From PALSA-1003 sp963791945 (GTDB taxonomy: Bacteria; Pseudomonadota; Gammaproteobacteria; Burkholderiales; Casimicrobiaceae), in assembly GCA_963791945.1 (NCBI GenBank), contig CAWBUD010000003.1:434001-498000 (forward strand): DNA of 64,000 bases. Direction: 5' to 3'. The notes beneath the pieces were generated by a model, which was given only the letters and a program-made list of their open reading frames with translations, was not told the origin of the DNA and did no database searches. Shown piece after piece: positions 34,501-42,138 of the stretch; within the stretch, counting starts at the first letter, position 1; every line of letters begins with the position of its first letter. Both the position numbers and the translations under genes were made by a program.

Positions 34501-34939
34501 CCGCGTCGAGTGCCGCCCCAGGTGTGCTCTCGGCGAGCTTGCGCGCGAAGCCGTACGGCGTCCCGTCGGGCTTGAAACGTATGCGCGCTTCGTCAGTCTC
34601 GCCGGGCTTGAACAGCCGTACCTCCCAGCGGTACGGCGCGTAGACCTCGCCCGACAGCAGTCGCGTGAAGGCCGGCTTGCCGCCGGCCTCGAGCTCCACG
34701 AAATTCTGCGTCGTGCCGTCGTGCGCGAACAACGCCGCTTCGCGCGCGCCCGGAGCGATGAGATGGAGCCGGTCGGCGATGTCCGCGGCGCGCTGCAGCG
34801 CTTCCTCGCGCGACATCTTGACCTCGAGATTGATGAGCGGCAGGGCCTGGGGGAAGTAAAGCCAGGCATAGACGCCAGCGACCGCCGAAATCAGCGCGAA
34901 TACGATCCAGAAGGCGGGTTTGCGCGTGATGCCCTTCAT
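31538..34939 (-). CDS. Large CPBP-family intramembrane metalloprotease-like protein with duplicated extracytoplasmic domains
   Basis: A 1133-residue protein. Residues 8-30 form a membrane anchor, then an extracytoplasmic domain (about 40-235), a multi-helix block with the CPBP/Abi signature E427-E428-x3-R432 (MEECLFRAVP), H468 (FAAAHANYP) and H506 (ILHAVFD), a membrane helix (593-609), a second extracytoplasmic domain (about 620-825) and at least eight further helices. The two extracytoplasmic domains are recognisably related: both end in a Y/VFVPEAF/W block before a helix. The glutamate and histidine pattern is that of Rce1-like proteases; activity is inferred. It starts 29 bases after the CoA-transferase stop and likely shares its transcript. 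Most CPBP proteins have only 200-350 residues. Confidence 0.85.
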   Translation of the reverse strand: MKGITRKPAFWIVFALISAVAGVYAWLYFPQALPLINLEVKMSREEALQRAADIADRLHLIAPGAREAALFAHDGTTQNFVELEAGGKPAFTRLLSGEVYAPYRWEVRLFKPGETDEARIRFKPDGTPYGFARKLAESTPGAALDAEAAREIAERSAREDWQIDFSRYKLIEQSQTERPSHRIDHALTYERTDEKLGDGRVRLQLVVSGDALTGLTHFVYVPEAFTRRYQEMRSANNTIANVAALSVGALYGLGGCILGVLWLMRQRRLLWKPALVAGLVVAGINALALLANAPQSWFSYDTAQSTAVFWGQQIGLAAVVALGGGLGLALVFMAAESLSRAAFPEHPQLWRLWSGAAAPTRAVLGRTLGGYLAVPIELGLIAIFYFVTNRYYGWWQPSELLTDPNILGSAVPALSPIGTALQAGFMEECLFRAVPLSLAALIGARFGHRRLLIGVTLVLQALVFAAAHANYPGFPPYSRLVELIGPAFVWGLIFLRFGLLTTVILHAVFDLTLMSIPVFLVGGRVAEINQALVIAAALVPLVVVLMRRAVAGAWLAFPASLTNAAWNPAGPAARAAAAPARAGAGAWSVRVQRALPVLALLGLIAIVVTHGHHADAPPLEIGRTQAEASADAALAARGVKLSPDWRRFAITRTAPEDPGQWQGHVFVWREAGHEAYRKLVGNWLAPPYWEVRYARFDDGDVVDRAEEWRVIVDNEGKVRSIRHQLPEQRPGAKLSRDEARVLAQRELRQAFGLDPALLREVEATEDAQPARIDWQFTFVDPRVDVGKGGEARAVVLIAGDQIAGSGRYVFVPEAWQRAERERASRLSIAKIVVVLLFSLVGLGAIIWASVAWTRDHFDRRVFWVVTLVVFGASLVGTIDQWPSMAFGLSTTEPVVRQVALASGRALFGAVLGALLAGMLSGVATYAARMHVTPGLDTATLWIRGAEIALFTLGIQALVSAFTPELAPSWPSYGAERAAVPWLARAASMVNVLTPMAGAIVAFRWLDRLSSGWARHRLLCVLLLMLAQGAVAAMHATQWPEIVAAGVIGGAVSAFLFAFLVRFDLRIVPALIAVYGAASALTEAMEKGTVQGWVLSAIAAALTIAISWIATRYLVARGEITQVAAEPAAATGSE

Positions 34940-34968
34940 GGTCCGGCTTTCCGCGGGTCGCTCCAGGG

Positions 34969-36225
34969 TTATTCTTCTCGTTGTCCAGTGTGCGCGAGTT
35001 GGATGACGCCGCCCGCCGCCAGTTCCGCAAGCGCCGCGTCCGAAAGGCCGAGGCGCTGACGCAGCACCGAAGCGGTATGCTCGCCGAGCAAGGGAGGTGC
35101 GTGAGTATACGCGACCGGGGTGGAGGAGAAATGCAGCGGGTTCCCCACCTGCGGGATGGTTCCTGACAATGGATGAGGGAGCTCGATGCGCATGGCTCGA
35201 GCTTGTACCTGCGGATCGGCGAAAACCTGATCGAGGCGATTGATCGGACCGCATGGCACGCCCACCGCTTCCAGCGCTTCCAGCCAGTCGCGCTGTCGGC
35301 GCGTGCGCACGACCGCCGCGATCATCGGCACGAGCTCGTCTCGCCGTCGCACGCGCTCGGCATTGACCGCGAACCGCGGATCGCGCGCCCACTCGGGCTT
35401 GCCGGCGACCTCGCAGAAGCGCGCGAACTGCGCGTCGTTGCCGACCGCGAGAATGAGGTGACCGTCGGCGCATTCGAATACCTGGTACGGGACGATGTTC
35501 TGGTGAGCGTTGCCGGCGCGGCCGGGCGGCGTTCCGGAGACGAGATAGTTCATGTTCATGACCGCCATCATCGCGACCTGGGTGTCGAAGAGCGCGACGT
35601 CGATGTGCTGGCCCGCGCCGCCGTGCGCATCACGGTACGCGATCGCGGCGAGGATCGCGGTGCACGCGTACATTCCCGTCATCAGGTCCGAGATCGCGAT
35701 GCCCGCCTTCTGCGGTCCGCCGCCGGGCAGCTCGTCTCGCTCGCCCGTGACGCTCATGAATCCGCCCATCCCCTGGATGATGAAGTCGTATCCCGCGCGA
35801 TCGGCATACGGACCGGTCTGACCGAATCCCGTGATCGAGCAGTACACGAGCCCCGGATTGAGGCTGGCGAGGCTCGCGTAGTCGAGGCCGTACTTGGTGA
35901 GTCCTCCGACCTTGAAGTTCTCCACTACGATGTCGGCAGACCTCGCGAGATCGCGCACGAGCTCCCGCCCCTCGGGTTTGGTGAAATCGACCGCGACGGA
36001 CTTCTTGCTGCGATTGCATGCGAGGTAATACGCGGCCTCACCCGTGTCACGCCCCGCGAGGTCCTTGAGGAAAGGCGGGCCCCAGCTCCGCGTATCGTCG
36101 CCGCTGCCGGGTTTCTCGATCTTGATGACCTCCGCGCCGAGGTCCGCCAGGAGCTGCGTGCACCACGGACCCGCGAGCACACGGGAGAGATCGAGAACGG
36201 TGAGATGGGAGAGCGGGCCGGCCAC
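34969..36225 (-). CDS. CaiB/BaiF family class III CoA-transferase
   Basis: A 418-residue enzyme. The family N-terminus LTVLDLSRVLAGPWCTQLLADLGAEVIKIE (in parts), the block KSVAVDFTKPEGRELV and the catalytic aspartate in AISDLMTGMYA (about residue 178) are present. GYDFIIQGMGGFMSVTG precedes it. Members move CoA between carboxylic acids such as formyl/oxalyl, succinyl, benzylsuccinyl or mesaconyl groups. The substrate here is unknown; nearby organic-acid genes (ttuC, TRAP transporters) fit a carboxylate role. The start codon is GTG at 36225. Confidence 0.9.
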   Translation of the reverse strand: MAGPLSHLTVLDLSRVLAGPWCTQLLADLGAEVIKIEKPGSGDDTRSWGPPFLKDLAGRDTGEAAYYLACNRSKKSVAVDFTKPEGRELVRDLARSADIVVENFKVGGLTKYGLDYASLASLNPGLVYCSITGFGQTGPYADRAGYDFIIQGMGGFMSVTGERDELPGGGPQKAGIAISDLMTGMYACTAILAAIAYRDAHGGAGQHIDVALFDTQVAMMAVMNMNYLVSGTPPGRAGNAHQNIVPYQVFECADGHLILAVGNDAQFARFCEVAGKPEWARDPRFAVNAERVRRRDELVPMIAAVVRTRRQRDWLEALEAVGVPCGPINRLDQVFADPQVQARAMRIELPHPLSGTIPQVGNPLHFSSTPVAYTHAPPLLGEHTASVLRQRLGLSDAALAELAAGGVIQLAHTGQREE

Positions 36226-36253
36226 GGAAGGCGAGCGTCTGCGGCGTCAGTTC

Positions 36254-36319
36254 GTAGCCCGATGGGGAGCGAAGCGAACCTCGCAATCCTGACTCAGCCC
36301 GGGGTTCGCCACGGGCTAC
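36254..36319. repeat. Intergenic palindromic repeat, copy B
   Basis: A 66-bp element with perfect 8-base inverted ends GTAGCCCG (36254-36261) and CGGGCTAC (36312-36319) and an inner GAGCGAAGCGAACC segment resembling GAGCGCAGGCAAACC of the copy at 23427. It abuts the pntB stop codon (36320-36322) exactly. Confidence 0.6.
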
Positions 36320-37714
36320 TCAGTCCACCGCCTTGACCAGCTCCTCCACCGTCTTCTTGGCATCGCCGAACACCATCATCGTCTTGTCCATGTAGAACAG
36401 AGGATTGTCGAGCCCCGCGTAGCCCGAGGCCATCGAGCGCTTGTTCACGATCACGCTCTTCGCCTTGTAGGCCTCGATGATGGGCATGCCGTAGATGGGA
36501 CTGCCCTTCTGCTCGGCGAGCGGGTTGACCACGTCGTTCGCGCCGAGGATCAGCGCCACGTCGGCCTGCGGAAATTCGCTGTTGATGTCCTCCATCTCGA
36601 AGACCTGGTCGTACGGGACTTCCGCCTCCGCGAGAAGCACGTTCATGTGACCCGGCATCCGCCCGGCCACCGGGTGGATCGCGTACTTCACGGTAACGCC
36701 GTTGGCGGTCAGCTTCGCCGCAAGCTCCTTCACCGCGTGCTGCGCCCGCGCGACCGCGAGCCCGTAACCGGGCACGATGATCACGGTGTCGGCGTTGGAA
36801 AGCAGGAACGCCGCATCCTCGGGGCTGCCGCTCTTGACGGGTTTCTTCTGCGCGTCTTCGGCGCTGGCGGCCGTCTCGCCGCCGAAGCCGCCGAGGATGA
36901 CGCTGAAGAACGAGCGGTTCATCGCGCGGCACATGATGTACGAGAGGATCGCACCCGAGGAGCCGACGAGCGAGCCGGCGATGATCAGCATCGGGTTGTC
37001 GAGCGAGAAGCCGATGCCCGCGGCTGCCCAGCCCGAGTAGCTGTTGAGCATCGAGATCACCACCGGCATGTCCGCGCCGCCGATCGGGATGATGAGCAGG
37101 AAGCCGAGCAGAAACGCGAGCGCCGTCATGACGATGAACGGTCCCCAGTCGGCGGGCGCCGGCAACACGCAGAACCAGATGCCGAAGCCGATCATCGCGA
37201 TGCCGATCGCGAGATTCAGATAGTGCTGTCCGACAAATACCACCGGCGCGCTGCGGATCGTGCCGGAGAGCTTGCCGAACGCGATGACCGAGCCCGAGAA
37301 CGTGACCGCGCCGATGAACGTGCCGATGAAGAGCTCGATCTTGTGTCCCAGCGTGATAGGCACGGCCAGCCCCATCGCAGCCGGGTTGTTGACGGCCGCG
37401 ATGGCGATGAACACCGCCGCGAGGCCCACCAGCGAGTGCATTGCCGCGATCAGCTGGGGCATCTGGGTCATCTGCACCCACCGGGCAACGACCGCCCCGA
37501 TTGCGCCGCCGATCGCCATAGCAACCAGGATCGGGAGCACGTTCTTGCTGTGCGAATAGACGAGCGCAAGCGTGACCAGCAGCGCGATCGCCATGCCGAC
37601 CATGCCGTAGACGTTGCCGCGGCGGGCAGTCTGCGGTCCGGACAGCCCCCTCAGCGCGAGGATGAAACTGACGGCCGCGACCAGGTACCAGAGTGCGACT
37701 TGATTGGCGCTCAT
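36320..37714 (-). CDS. pntB: NAD(P) transhydrogenase subunit beta
   Basis: A 464-residue protein. Residues 1-about 270 hold nine membrane helices (LWYLVAAVSFILALRGLSGP at the start). The C-terminal NADP(H)-binding domain III shows VIIVPGYGLAVARAQHAVKE, GRMPGHMNVLLAEAEVPYD, EDINSEFPQADVALILGAND and AGLDNPLFYMDKTMMVFGDAK. With PntAA and PntAB it couples proton re-entry to hydride transfer from NADH to NADP+, supplying NADPH. It is the last gene of the operon, 118 bases after pntAB. The repeat at 36254 follows its stop. Confidence 0.96.
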   Translation of the reverse strand: MSANQVALWYLVAAVSFILALRGLSGPQTARRGNVYGMVGMAIALLVTLALVYSHSKNVLPILVAMAIGGAIGAVVARWVQMTQMPQLIAAMHSLVGLAAVFIAIAAVNNPAAMGLAVPITLGHKIELFIGTFIGAVTFSGSVIAFGKLSGTIRSAPVVFVGQHYLNLAIGIAMIGFGIWFCVLPAPADWGPFIVMTALAFLLGFLLIIPIGGADMPVVISMLNSYSGWAAAGIGFSLDNPMLIIAGSLVGSSGAILSYIMCRAMNRSFFSVILGGFGGETAASAEDAQKKPVKSGSPEDAAFLLSNADTVIIVPGYGLAVARAQHAVKELAAKLTANGVTVKYAIHPVAGRMPGHMNVLLAEAEVPYDQVFEMEDINSEFPQADVALILGANDVVNPLAEQKGSPIYGMPIIEAYKAKSVIVNKRSMASGYAGLDNPLFYMDKTMMVFGDAKKTVEELVKAVD

Positions 37715-37774
37715 CGATGTGCCCCCACGCTGGCGGCCTCATCGGCCAATTCGGCCGCTGCGCTGCCCTCCGAG

Positions 37775-37803
37775 GGGACGCTATTCGCGTCTTGGGGCGT
37801 CCC
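37775..37803. other. Inverted repeat in the pntAB-pntB gap
   Basis: GGGACGC (37775-37781) and GCGTCCC (37797-37803) can form a 7-bp stem with a 15-base loop. It lies within the 118-bp gap between two genes whose products are needed in equal amounts. It could slow polymerase or protect mRNA. No T-run follows on either strand. Confidence 0.35.
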
Positions 37804-37832
37804 TGCGGCGCTCGTGCGTCCCTTGCTCCGCA

Positions 37833-38153
37833 TCATGGCTTCGCCTTAGCGACGGGCTTCGCTTCCTTCTTCTTGAACATCTCGAGCATGCGCCGCGTGA
37901 CGAGAAAACCGCCGAAGGTATTGATCGAAACCAGCGCCACTGCCAGCACGCCGAGCCAGCCGCCCCAATCGAGCTCGGCGGCGCCGGCGGCCAGCATCGC
38001 GCCCACCATGATGATGCTGGAGATGGCGTTGGTCACGCTCATCAGCGGCGTGTGCAGAGCCGGCGTGACGTTCCATACGACCTGGAACCCGACGAAAATC
38101 GCCAGCACGAAAACGATGAGGTTGAGGACGATGGGATCAACGCCAGCGGTCAT
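37833..38153 (-). CDS. pntAB: NAD(P) transhydrogenase subunit alpha, membrane part
   Basis: A 106-residue protein with three membrane helices (NLIVFVLAIFVGFQVVWNV, then SSIIMVGAMLAAGAA and WLGVLAVALVSINTFGGFLV) and the helix-1-to-2 block TPALHTPLMSVTNAIS that is conserved in domain II. In E. coli this region is fused to the NAD-binding part; here the alpha subunit is split, as in many alpha- and betaproteobacteria. GGGAG precedes the ATG. The Lys-rich tail (FKKKEAKPVAKAKP) is variable in the family. Confidence 0.95.
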   Translation of the reverse strand: MTAGVDPIVLNLIVFVLAIFVGFQVVWNVTPALHTPLMSVTNAISSIIMVGAMLAAGAAELDWGGWLGVLAVALVSINTFGGFLVTRRMLEMFKKKEAKPVAKAKP

Positions 38154-38207
38154 GATTCGCTCCCTCGGATGACTCCGCCCTCCCGGCGGGGAGAGGAAGA
38201 AAAGAAC

Positions 38208-39332
38208 TCAGCTTCTCGACACGACCGTGCCGTTCTCGCACACGAGCGTGGCCTTGATGATCTCGTCGTCCTTCGGCACCGCGAATTCGCCGGTCTTCGC
38301 GTTGAGCGAGAGCGCGAGGAAATTGAGCACGTTGCGGGCATAGAGCGCGGATGCGTCGGCGGGTACGCGCGCGGGCAGGTTCCCGAAGCCGACGATCTTG
38401 ACGCCGTTCCTGGCCACGATCTGGTCGAGCTGCGAGCCCTCGACGTTGCCCCCCTGCTCGACGGCAAGGTCGACGATTACCGCGCCGCTCTTCATCGCCG
38501 CGACGGTTTCCGCCTTGATGAGCTTCGGCGCCGGGCGTCCGGGAATCAGCGCGGTGGTGATCAGAATGTCGACGCTCTTGCAGCGCTCGGCGATGACCTC
38601 TGCCTGCCGCGCCATCCACTCCGGCGGCATGGGACGCGCGTACCCGCCGACGCCTTCCGCGATCTTGCGCTCCTCGTCGTTCGCGTACGGCACGTCGACC
38701 CATTTCGCGCCCAGCGACTCGACCTGATCCTTGACCGAGGGGCGCACGTCGGAAGCCTCGATCACTGCGCCGAGGCGCTTCGCGGTGGCGATCGCCTGCA
38801 GGCCGGCCACGCCGACGCCGAGGATCAGCACGCGCGCGGCTTTGACCGTTCCGGCCGCGGTCATGAGCATCGGCATGAAGCGGCCATAGATGTTCGCGGC
38901 GATCATCACGGCCTTGTAGCCGGCGATGTTCGCCTGCGAGGAGAGCACGTCCATCGATTGCGCGCGCGTGATGCGCGGCAGCCACTCGAGCGCGTAGCCC
39001 GATACACCCGTCGCCGCGCACGACTGCAGCGACGCCGCATCGAATGGATTCAGTAGCCCGATCAGCATCCCGCCGCCTTTGAGCTTCGGGAGCTCTTCCA
39101 TCGTCGGTGCGCGCACCTTGAGCGCGATGTCCGCGCCGAGCGTCTCGTCGGCGGTGCCGATGCGAGCGCCCGCTGCCTGGAAATCGCCGTCGCTGATGCT
39201 GGAGTGCACGCCGGCGCCCGCTTCGACGACGAGCTGATGCTTGCCGCTCGCCGCGAGCTTCTTGAGCGTTTCGGGCGTTGCGGCGACACGCGTTTCGCCC
39301 GCGCGAGTCTCGCGTGGAATCCCAATAATCAT
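38208..39332 (-). CDS. pntAA: NAD(P) transhydrogenase subunit alpha, NAD(H)-binding part
   Basis: A 374-residue soluble domain I. It opens IIGIPRETRAGETRVAATPE, with GADIALKVRAPT, the Rossmann loop ARVLILGVGVAGLQAIATAKRLGA (in parts) and the mobile-loop region GYARPMPPEWMARQAEVIAE. DVLITTALIPGRPAPKLI is the typical block near the hydride-transfer site. It is the promoter-proximal gene of pntAA-pntAB-pntB. A palindrome about 75 bases upstream may be its operator. Confidence 0.96.
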   Translation of the reverse strand: MIIGIPRETRAGETRVAATPETLKKLAASGKHQLVVEAGAGVHSSISDGDFQAAGARIGTADETLGADIALKVRAPTMEELPKLKGGGMLIGLLNPFDAASLQSCAATGVSGYALEWLPRITRAQSMDVLSSQANIAGYKAVMIAANIYGRFMPMLMTAAGTVKAARVLILGVGVAGLQAIATAKRLGAVIEASDVRPSVKDQVESLGAKWVDVPYANDEERKIAEGVGGYARPMPPEWMARQAEVIAERCKSVDILITTALIPGRPAPKLIKAETVAAMKSGAVIVDLAVEQGGNVEGSQLDQIVARNGVKIVGFGNLPARVPADASALYARNVLNFLALSLNAKTGEFAVPKDDEIIKATLVCENGTVVSRS

Positions 39333-39407
39333 CGTGCGGATGGTGCTTCGTCGGACATGTCTTCTTCTTCTAGCCCGTTATCTTGCCACAAAGCCGTCGC
39401 ACACCGG

Positions 39408-39423
39408 TTTGCGCTAACGCAAA
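39408..39423. promoter_or_regulatory. Palindrome upstream of the pnt operon
   Basis: TTTGCG-CTAA-CGCAAA is a perfect dyad with 6-base arms, 76-91 bases upstream of pntAA and 15 bases from the ttuC stop. Position and symmetry suggest a repressor site for the pnt operon; no matching regulator gene is in the window. Confidence 0.4.
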
Positions 39424-39437
39424 GAATGGCCCCGGGG

Positions 39438-40502
39438 CTACTCGATCGCATCGGCGATCGCCTTGCCGAGCTCGATCGTCGTCGCCCTGCCGCCGAGGTC
39501 CGGCGTGCGCGGCCCGTCGGCGAGCGCACGCTCGATCCCGCGCATCACCGCGGCTGCCGCGTCGGCGTGACCGAGATGCTCGAGCATCATCGCGCCGCAC
39601 CAGATCTGGCCGATCGGATTGGCAATGCCCTTGCCCGCGATGTCGGGCGCCGAACCGTGCACCGGCTCGAACAGCGACGGATACTCCCGCGTCGGGTTGA
39701 TGTTGGCCGACGGCGCGATCCCGATCGTGCCGCACACGGCGGGTCCGAGATCCGAGAGAATGTCGCCGAAGAGGTTCGAGCCGACGACGACATCGAAGGC
39801 CTGCGGCCGCTGCACGAAATGCGCGCTCAGGATGTCGATGTGATACTGGTCGGTGCGGATGTCCGAATACCTTTTCGCCATCGCCCGGAACCGCTCGTCC
39901 CAGTAAGGCATGGTGATCGAGATGCCGTTGGATTTGGTTGCCGAGGTGACGTGCTTCGCCGGGCGCTTGCGCGCGAGATCGAACGCGAATTCGAGGATGC
40001 GATCCACGCCCTTGCGGGTGAACACCGACTCCTGGAACACGACCTCGCGCTCGGTCCCTTCGAACATTCTTCCGCCGACGGACGAATATTCCCCTTCCGT
40101 GTTCTCGCGCACGACGACGAAGTCGATGTCGCCGGGCTTGCGATTGGCGAGCGGCGAGGGGACGCCCGGCATGAGCCGGCACGGCCGCAGGTTGACGTAC
40201 TGATCGAAGCCCCGGCGCCACTGGATGAGCGATCCCCACAAGGAGACGTGGTCCGGTACGGTCGCCGGCCATCCGACCGCGCCGAAGAACATCGCGTCGT
40301 GGTGCCGGACGCGCTCGAACCAGTCCTCGGGCATCATCCGGCCGTGCTTGGCGTAATAGTCGCAGCTCCAGGGCAGCTCGTCCCAGTCGAAATCGATGCC
40401 GAAACGCTGCCCGGCGGATTCCAGCGCGCGCAGGCCTTCGGGCACCACTTCCTTGCCGATTCCGTCGCCCGGGATGACCGCGATGCGATAGCGCTTCTGC
40501 AT
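39438..40502 (-). CDS. ttuC: Tartrate dehydrogenase/decarboxylase / D-malate dehydrogenase
   Basis: A 354-residue member of the isocitrate/isopropylmalate dehydrogenase family. N-terminal RIAVIPGDGIGKEVVPEGL binds cofactor and substrate; FGAVGWPATVPDHVSLWGSL and FDQYVNLRPCRL are the form of the substrate loop seen in TtuC/DmlA-type enzymes and not in LeuB. VVRENTEGEYSSVGG and GSNLFGDILSDLGP hold catalytic Asp residues that bind Mg/Mn; FEPVHGSAPDIAGKGIANP binds NAD. Reactions in this group are oxidation or decarboxylation of tartrate, D-malate or related acids. The start at 40502 is the only one giving a family N-terminus. It is divergent from elaA. Confidence 0.9.
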   Translation of the reverse strand: MQKRYRIAVIPGDGIGKEVVPEGLRALESAGQRFGIDFDWDELPWSCDYYAKHGRMMPEDWFERVRHHDAMFFGAVGWPATVPDHVSLWGSLIQWRRGFDQYVNLRPCRLMPGVPSPLANRKPGDIDFVVVRENTEGEYSSVGGRMFEGTEREVVFQESVFTRKGVDRILEFAFDLARKRPAKHVTSATKSNGISITMPYWDERFRAMAKRYSDIRTDQYHIDILSAHFVQRPQAFDVVVGSNLFGDILSDLGPAVCGTIGIAPSANINPTREYPSLFEPVHGSAPDIAGKGIANPIGQIWCGAMMLEHLGHADAAAAVMRGIERALADGPRTPDLGGRATTIELGKAIADAIE

Positions 40503-40574
40503 GGATAGTCGCCTGATGCTCGAGAGCCGACATGTTAATGTAACCCGCTCGATGCAGACAGTCCCCGACGCACG

Positions 40575-41072
40575 ATGACGAGGCCGTCCGTGGAATGGCA
40601 CTGGAAGCCCTTCGCGGAGCTCGCGCCCGCGGAGCTTTATGCGCTGCTCGCCGCGCGCGCCGCGGTGTTCGTCGTCGAGCAGCGCTGCCTATTTCAGGAT
40701 GCGGACGGCTTCGACCCGTACGCCTGGCATCTCCTGGGCTGGACGGGAGCCGGTCGCGACCGCACGCTTGGCGCTTACCTCCGCCTGATCGAGCCGGGGC
40801 GCAAGTATCCCGAGCCTTCGATCGGTCGCGTGCTCACCGCCGCGTCGGTGCGTGGCGCAGGATTGGGGCGCGAGGCAATGCGCGAAGCGCTCGCGCGCTG
40901 CGCCGATCTCTATCCCGGCTCGGCCGTGCGGATCGCGGCGCAGCAGCGCCTGGAGCGCTTCTATGCGACGATGGGCTTTCGCGCCGCGTCGGCTTCCTAC
41001 GAGGAAGACGGCATCCTGCACGTCGACATGGTGCGCCCGCCGGACTCGCAAGGCCGGATTCATACGCCCTGA
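40575..41072 (+). CDS. elaA: GNAT-family acetyltransferase, ElaA type
   Basis: A 165-residue protein with the ElaA hallmarks: FAELAPAELYALLAARAAVF, VVEQRCLFQDADGFD, then the acetyl-CoA site IGRVLTAASVRGAGLGREAM and the C-terminal FYATMGFRAASASYEEDGI with HVDM. ElaA proteins are predicted N-acetyltransferases of unknown substrate. It is the first plus-strand gene after a 72-bp divergent region and precedes accA by 97 bases. Confidence 0.9.
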   Translation: MTRPSVEWHWKPFAELAPAELYALLAARAAVFVVEQRCLFQDADGFDPYAWHLLGWTGAGRDRTLGAYLRLIEPGRKYPEPSIGRVLTAASVRGAGLGREAMREALARCADLYPGSAVRIAAQQRLERFYATMGFRAASASYEEDGILHVDMVRPPDSQGRIHTP

Positions 41073-41169
41073 TGCGAAAGACGCCTTCGCGGCTGCGTCC
41101 CTGCGGCGGGATGCCGGTTCGCCCAAGTTGCGCTAATATCCCTCGCCTCGCGCGCGACAACCGCTTTCG

Positions 41170-42138
41170 ATGAAGCAGACCTTTCTCGACTTCGAACAGC
41201 CCATCGCCGAACTGCAGACGAAGATCGACGAGCTGCGCTACGTCCACGAGGACTCCGCGGTCGACATCTCCGACGAGATCAACCGCCTGCAGAAGAAGAG
41301 CCAGCAGCTCACCAAGGAGATCTACGGGAAGCTCTCGGCCTGGCAGATCGCGCAGGTCGCGCGGCATCCGCAACGGCCTTACACCCTGGACGTCATCGCC
41401 GGCGCCTTCACCGATTTCCACGAGCTGCACGGTGATCGAGGCTACGCCGACGACGCGGCGATCGTCGGCGGGCTCGCCCGGTTCAACGGCGCGCCGTGCA
41501 TGGTGGTCGGGCACCAGAAGGGGCGCGACACCAAGGAGAAGATCTTCCGCAACTTCGGGATGCCGCGGCCGGAGGGGTACCGCAAGGCGCTGCGGCTGAT
41601 GCGCCTCGCCGAGAAGTTCGTCCTGCCCTTGTTTACCTTCGTCGACACGCCCGGCGCGTTCCCCGGCATCGGTGCCGAAGAGCGCGGTCAATCCGAAGCG
41701 ATCGGACGCAATCTGTACGAGATGGCCGGATTGCGCACGCCGATCGTCGTCACCGTCATCGGCGAAGGCGGCTCCGGGGGCGCTCTCGCGATCGCCGTGG
41801 GCGACATCACGCTGATGCTGCAGTACGCGACCTATTCGGTGATTTCGCCCGAGGGCTGCGCCTCCATCCTGTGGAAGGACGCCGGACACGCCGAAGAGGC
41901 GGCGGAAACGCTGGGCATCACGGCACAGCGCCTCAAGACGCTCGGTCTCATCGACAGGGTCGTCACCGAGCCGCTCGGCGGCGCTCACCGCGACCACGCC
42001 GCGCTTATCGCCACGCTAAAGAAAGCGCTGACCGACGCCCTGCACCACGTGCAGGAGCAGCCTATCGACGCGCTGCTCGAGGCACGCGAGGACAAGCTGC
42101 TCGGCTATGGCAAGTTCAAGGAACTCACGGCCGGCTGA
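41170..42138 (+). CDS. accA: Acetyl-CoA carboxylase carboxyltransferase subunit alpha
   Basis: A 322-residue protein of typical length. It begins KQTFLDFEQPIAELQTKIDE and has family blocks HPQRPYTLDVIAGAFTDFHE, GHQKGRDTKEKIFRNFGMP, RPEGYRKALRLM, FVDTPGAFPGIGAEERGQ, EGGSGGALAIAVGD and SPEGCASILWKD. With AccD it moves the carboxyl group from biotin to acetyl-CoA to form malonyl-CoA for fatty-acid synthesis. Its last 32 bases overlap the tilS start, so the two are probably co-translated. Confidence 0.97.
   Translation: MKQTFLDFEQPIAELQTKIDELRYVHEDSAVDISDEINRLQKKSQQLTKEIYGKLSAWQIAQVARHPQRPYTLDVIAGAFTDFHELHGDRGYADDAAIVGGLARFNGAPCMVVGHQKGRDTKEKIFRNFGMPRPEGYRKALRLMRLAEKFVLPLFTFVDTPGAFPGIGAEERGQSEAIGRNLYEMAGLRTPIVVTVIGEGGSGGALAIAVGDITLMLQYATYSVISPEGCASILWKDAGHAEEAAETLGITAQRLKTLGLIDRVVTEPLGGAHRDHAALIATLKKALTDALHHVQEQPIDALLEAREDKLLGYGKFKELTAG

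Noticed and set aside
40534..40544. GTTA-ATG-TAAC dyad between ttuC and elaA
   Set aside because: The arms are only 4 bases. A LysR site was considered because such regulators often control tartrate genes, but no LysR gene is present.
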